Shown here: piece by piece, positions 5,455-7,014 of the stretch
Position numbering within the stretch: position 1 is the stretch's first letter
Layout of the letters: every line of letters begins with the position of its first letter
From: JAFGQJ01 sp964588525
GTDB taxonomy: Bacteria; Spirochaetota; Spirochaetia; SZUA-6; DRHE01
Direction: 5' to 3'
Assembly: GCA_964588525.1 (NCBI GenBank)
Contig: CAZPQC010000181.1
Location: forward strand, 1 to 7,014
Length of the DNA stretch: 7,014 nt
Translations under genes and position numbers: made by a program
Notes under the pieces: generated by a model
The model's input: only the letters and a program-made list of their open reading frames with translations
What the model was told of the DNA's origin: nothing
Databases searched by the model: none

Positions 5455-6024
5455 ATGAACAGTAGCACTGGCACAACCGAGAAACCAAGAGCAGCCGCCA
5501 CCGGCACACCCTGCTGCGAAACAGAGGTTTCCGAGGAGGAGCTCTTGGTCAGGTTGGAAGAGATCATCGAGGAGTATCGCGGCAAACCGGGCGCCCTGAT
5601 CCCGGTCCTCCAGATCGCTCAAGGCATCTTCGGGTACCTTCCCGAGATTGCTCTGAAGCGCATCAGCCTGGGACTGGGGAAATCCTACAGCGAAGTAGCC
5701 GGAGTGGTGGGTTTCTATTCCTTCTTCTCCACTGTCCCAAGAGGCAAGCATCTGATCCGGGTATGTCTGGGAACCGCCTGCTACGTACGCGGAGGCAAGC
5801 GTGTACTGGACAGTCTCAAGCAGGAGCTGAAGATCGACGTGGGCGACACCACGGAGGACCGGTTGTTCAGCCTGGAGGTGGCCCGCTGCTTCGGGGCCTG
5901 CGGGCTCGCTCCTACGATCATGATCGATGACGAGGTGCACCAGCGGGTCAAACCTCAACGGATCCGCGCCATCCTCGACCAGTATCGTAACCGCGAAGGG
6001 GTAATCAAGGAGGCTACAGTATGA
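5455..6024 (+). CDS. hndA: NuoE-like [2Fe-2S] subunit of NAD(P)-linked hydrogenase
   Basis: A 189-residue thioredoxin-like [2Fe-2S] protein of the NuoE/HndA/HydC family. It carries electrons between the flavin subunit and the rest of a soluble hydrogenase. Cluster ligands are C104 and C109 (CLGTAC) and C145 and C149 (CFGAC), the standard C-x4-C and C-x3-C pairs. The N-terminal helical bundle is recognisable by ALIPVLQIAQGIFGYLP and VAGVVGFYSFF. The first ~25 residues are a low-complexity tail rich in T, A and P, with a CC pair at 20-21 that is not part of the family motif. AAGGAG at 5443-5448 precedes the ATG. The stop overlaps the next gene in ATGA. NuoE-like proteins also serve NAD-linked formate dehydrogenases; the hydrogenase assignment rests on the following HndB-like gene and the regulatory genes upstream. 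Confidence 0.92.
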   Translation: MNSSTGTTEKPRAAATGTPCCETEVSEEELLVRLEEIIEEYRGKPGALIPVLQIAQGIFGYLPEIALKRISLGLGKSYSEVAGVVGFYSFFSTVPRGKHLIRVCLGTACYVRGGKRVLDSLKQELKIDVGDTTEDRLFSLEVARCFGACGLAPTIMIDDEVHQRVKPQRIRAILDQYRNREGVIKEATV

Positions 6025-6392
6025 GCGTCAAGATCGAGAATCCGGAAGACCTGAACAGGCTCCGGGACCAGGCCAGGGGAGAGATGGATGTGCGCAGCGG
6101 TCCCAAAGAGACGCGCATCACCGTACACATGGGTACCTGCGGCATCGCAGCGGGGGCGCGGGACATCATGGCCGAGCTCACTGAGCAGCTGGCCGGCGCA
6201 AAGGTGGAAAACGTCACCCTGCACCAGTCCGGCTGTCTGGGATTGTGCGACCTGGAGCCCATGCTCACCATCAGAGACAAGACCGGAATGGACTACCTGT
6301 ACGTCCGCCTGACCCGGGACAAGATCCGGGAAATCGTCGCCGGCCACGTCCTGAAGGGCGAACCTGTTCAGAAATACATCTTGGAGGAGTAA
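6021..6392 (+). CDS. hndB: HndB-like thioredoxin-fold [2Fe-2S] ferredoxin
   Basis: A 123-residue protein resembling HndB of the four-subunit NADP-reducing hydrogenase of Desulfovibrio (HndABCD). After a charged N-terminal helix comes a thioredoxin-like ferredoxin fold with C40 (HMGTCGIAAGA) and C72/C76 (SGCLGLCDLEP). Only three cysteines are visible. Against the four-cysteine domain at the N-terminus of the next protein, the first ligand position is occupied by H36 and the second cysteine is shifted by one residue. The same HMGTCG pattern is, from memory, usual in this family, so it need not be a defect. AAGGAGG at 6007-6013 is a strong ribosome binding site. A separate HndB gene between NuoE-like and NuoF-like genes favours an Hnd-type hydrogenase over a formate dehydrogenase. 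Confidence 0.88.
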   Translation: MSVKIENPEDLNRLRDQARGEMDVRSGPKETRITVHMGTCGIAAGARDIMAELTEQLAGAKVENVTLHQSGCLGLCDLEPMLTIRDKTGMDYLYVRLTRDKIREIVAGHVLKGEPVQKYILEE

Positions 6393-6396
6393 GACA

Positions 6397-7014
6397 ATGA
6401 ATCGTTCCCGAACTAATATTTTGGTATGTACCGGCGGCGGCTGTGTGGCCTCGGGAGCCCTGGAGCTGTCCGCAGCCTTCAAGGAGGCGATACACCGTTT
6501 CGGTCTGGACGGAGAGATACGGATCATCGAAACGGGCTGTCTCGGCCCCTGCGCTTCAGGACCGGTGGCGGCAATCTACCCGGACGGCGTCCTCTACCAG
6601 AATCTCAAGCCTGAAGACGCCGGGGAAATCGTGGCGGAGCATCTTCTCAAAGGCAGGGTCGTTTCCAGGCTGGCCGCCGAAGCGGGGGCCGCCGGACAAG
6701 CAGCACCGCCGCTGCAGGAGCTGTCCTTCTTCCGCAAGCAGGTGAAGATCGTGCTGCGCAACTGCGGCCTGATCGACCCCCTGCGCATAGAGGAGTACAT
6801 CGCCCGGGAGGGTTACCAGGCGCTGGCCAAGGCTCTTACCAAGATGACACCGGAGGCGGTGATCGATGAGATCAAGCATTCGGGTCTGCGCGGCCGCGGC
6901 GGTGCGGGCTTTCCCACCGGCTTGAAGTGGGATCTGTGCCGAAGATCTCCGGGAGAAACGAAGTACGTGCTCTGCAACGCCGATGAGGGTGACCCGGGGG
7001 CGTTCATGGACCGC
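6397..7014 (+). CDS. hndC: NuoF-like flavin subunit of NAD(P)-linked hydrogenase (partial, 3' end outside)
   Basis: The first 206 residues of the diaphorase subunit (NuoF/HndC/HydB type), which binds FMN and NAD(P)H and is the likely electron-bifurcating flavin site in this enzyme class. Residues 1-90 are a thioredoxin-like [2Fe-2S] domain with C11, C16 (CTGGGC) and C48, C52 (CLGPC). A linker follows to about 110. Then the NuoF core begins with VLRNCGLIDPLRIEEYIAREGY, GLRGRGGAGFPTGLKW (glycine-rich FMN/NADH site at 166-175) and NADEGDPGAFMDR (194-206), where the window ends with the frame open. Full-length relatives have about 600 residues, with a [4Fe-4S] site and often a C-terminal 2[4Fe-4S] ferredoxin, not visible here. 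GGAGGAG at 6383-6389 precedes the ATG, 4 bp after hndB. The catalytic hndD/hydA gene is expected next. Confidence 0.93.
   Translation, partial: MNRSRTNILVCTGGGCVASGALELSAAFKEAIHRFGLDGEIRIIETGCLGPCASGPVAAIYPDGVLYQNLKPEDAGEIVAEHLLKGRVVSRLAAEAGAAGQAAPPLQELSFFRKQVKIVLRNCGLIDPLRIEEYIAREGYQALAKALTKMTPEAVIDEIKHSGLRGRGGAGFPTGLKWDLCRRSPGETKYVLCNADEGDPGAFMDR

Noticed and set aside
5455..7014. NAD-linked formate dehydrogenase or respiratory complex I instead of hydrogenase
   Set aside because: The stand-alone HndB-like gene, the thioredoxin-like domain at the NuoF N-terminus and the hydrogenase-like regulator upstream favour an Hnd/Hyd hydrogenase. The catalytic gene is outside the window, so this is not absolute.

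Overview
The window looks like part of a chromosome from a G+C-rich, strictly anaerobic bacterium. A sulfate reducer or syntroph of the Desulfobacterota type fits best, because an NtrC-family two-component system and a sigma-54 promoter sit next to a soluble NAD(P)-linked, probably electron-bifurcating, [FeFe]-hydrogenase operon. A clostridial or other anaerobic lineage cannot be excluded from this sequence. Every gene is on the + strand. I see no mobile element, tRNA, rRNA or CRISPR array.

Region 1 (1-1459): the last codons of a sensor histidine kinase overlap the start of a complete sigma-54-dependent response regulator with receiver, AAA+ and Fis-type HTH domains.

Region 2 (1460-1784): a 325-bp intergenic control region. 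It holds a 22-bp perfect palindrome (1481-1502), a terminator-like hairpin with a T-tract (1513-1555), a diverged inverted repeat (1643-1686), and a -24/-12 sigma-54 promoter (1741-1756) that matches the consensus at every defined base. The promoter places transcription start near 1767, only about 18 nt before the ATG at 1785.

Region 3 (1785-5451): five tightly packed genes with start/stop overlaps. They encode a DRTGG-like domain protein, a fusion of an RsbW-like GHKL ATPase to a 2[4Fe-4S] ferredoxin, a degenerate [FeFe]-hydrogenase-like domain and a C-terminal Fe-S domain, a second DRTGG-like protein, a PHP phosphoesterase with a full set of metal ligands, and a small histidine-kinase-like ATPase without a phosphoacceptor domain. 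None looks like a catalytic hydrogenase subunit; together they look like a redox-sensing, ATP-dependent signalling module.

Region 4 (5455-7014, running off the end): hndA/nuoE-like, hndB-like and the start of hndC/nuoF-like genes, the diaphorase part of an HndABCD/HydABC-type hydrogenase. The catalytic HndD/HydA subunit is expected just downstream but is not in the window.

Working model (inference): the upstream two-component system activates the operon through sigma-54, while the five-gene module reads redox or H2 state through the hydrogenase-like fusion and adjusts expression or activity of the Hnd enzyme.
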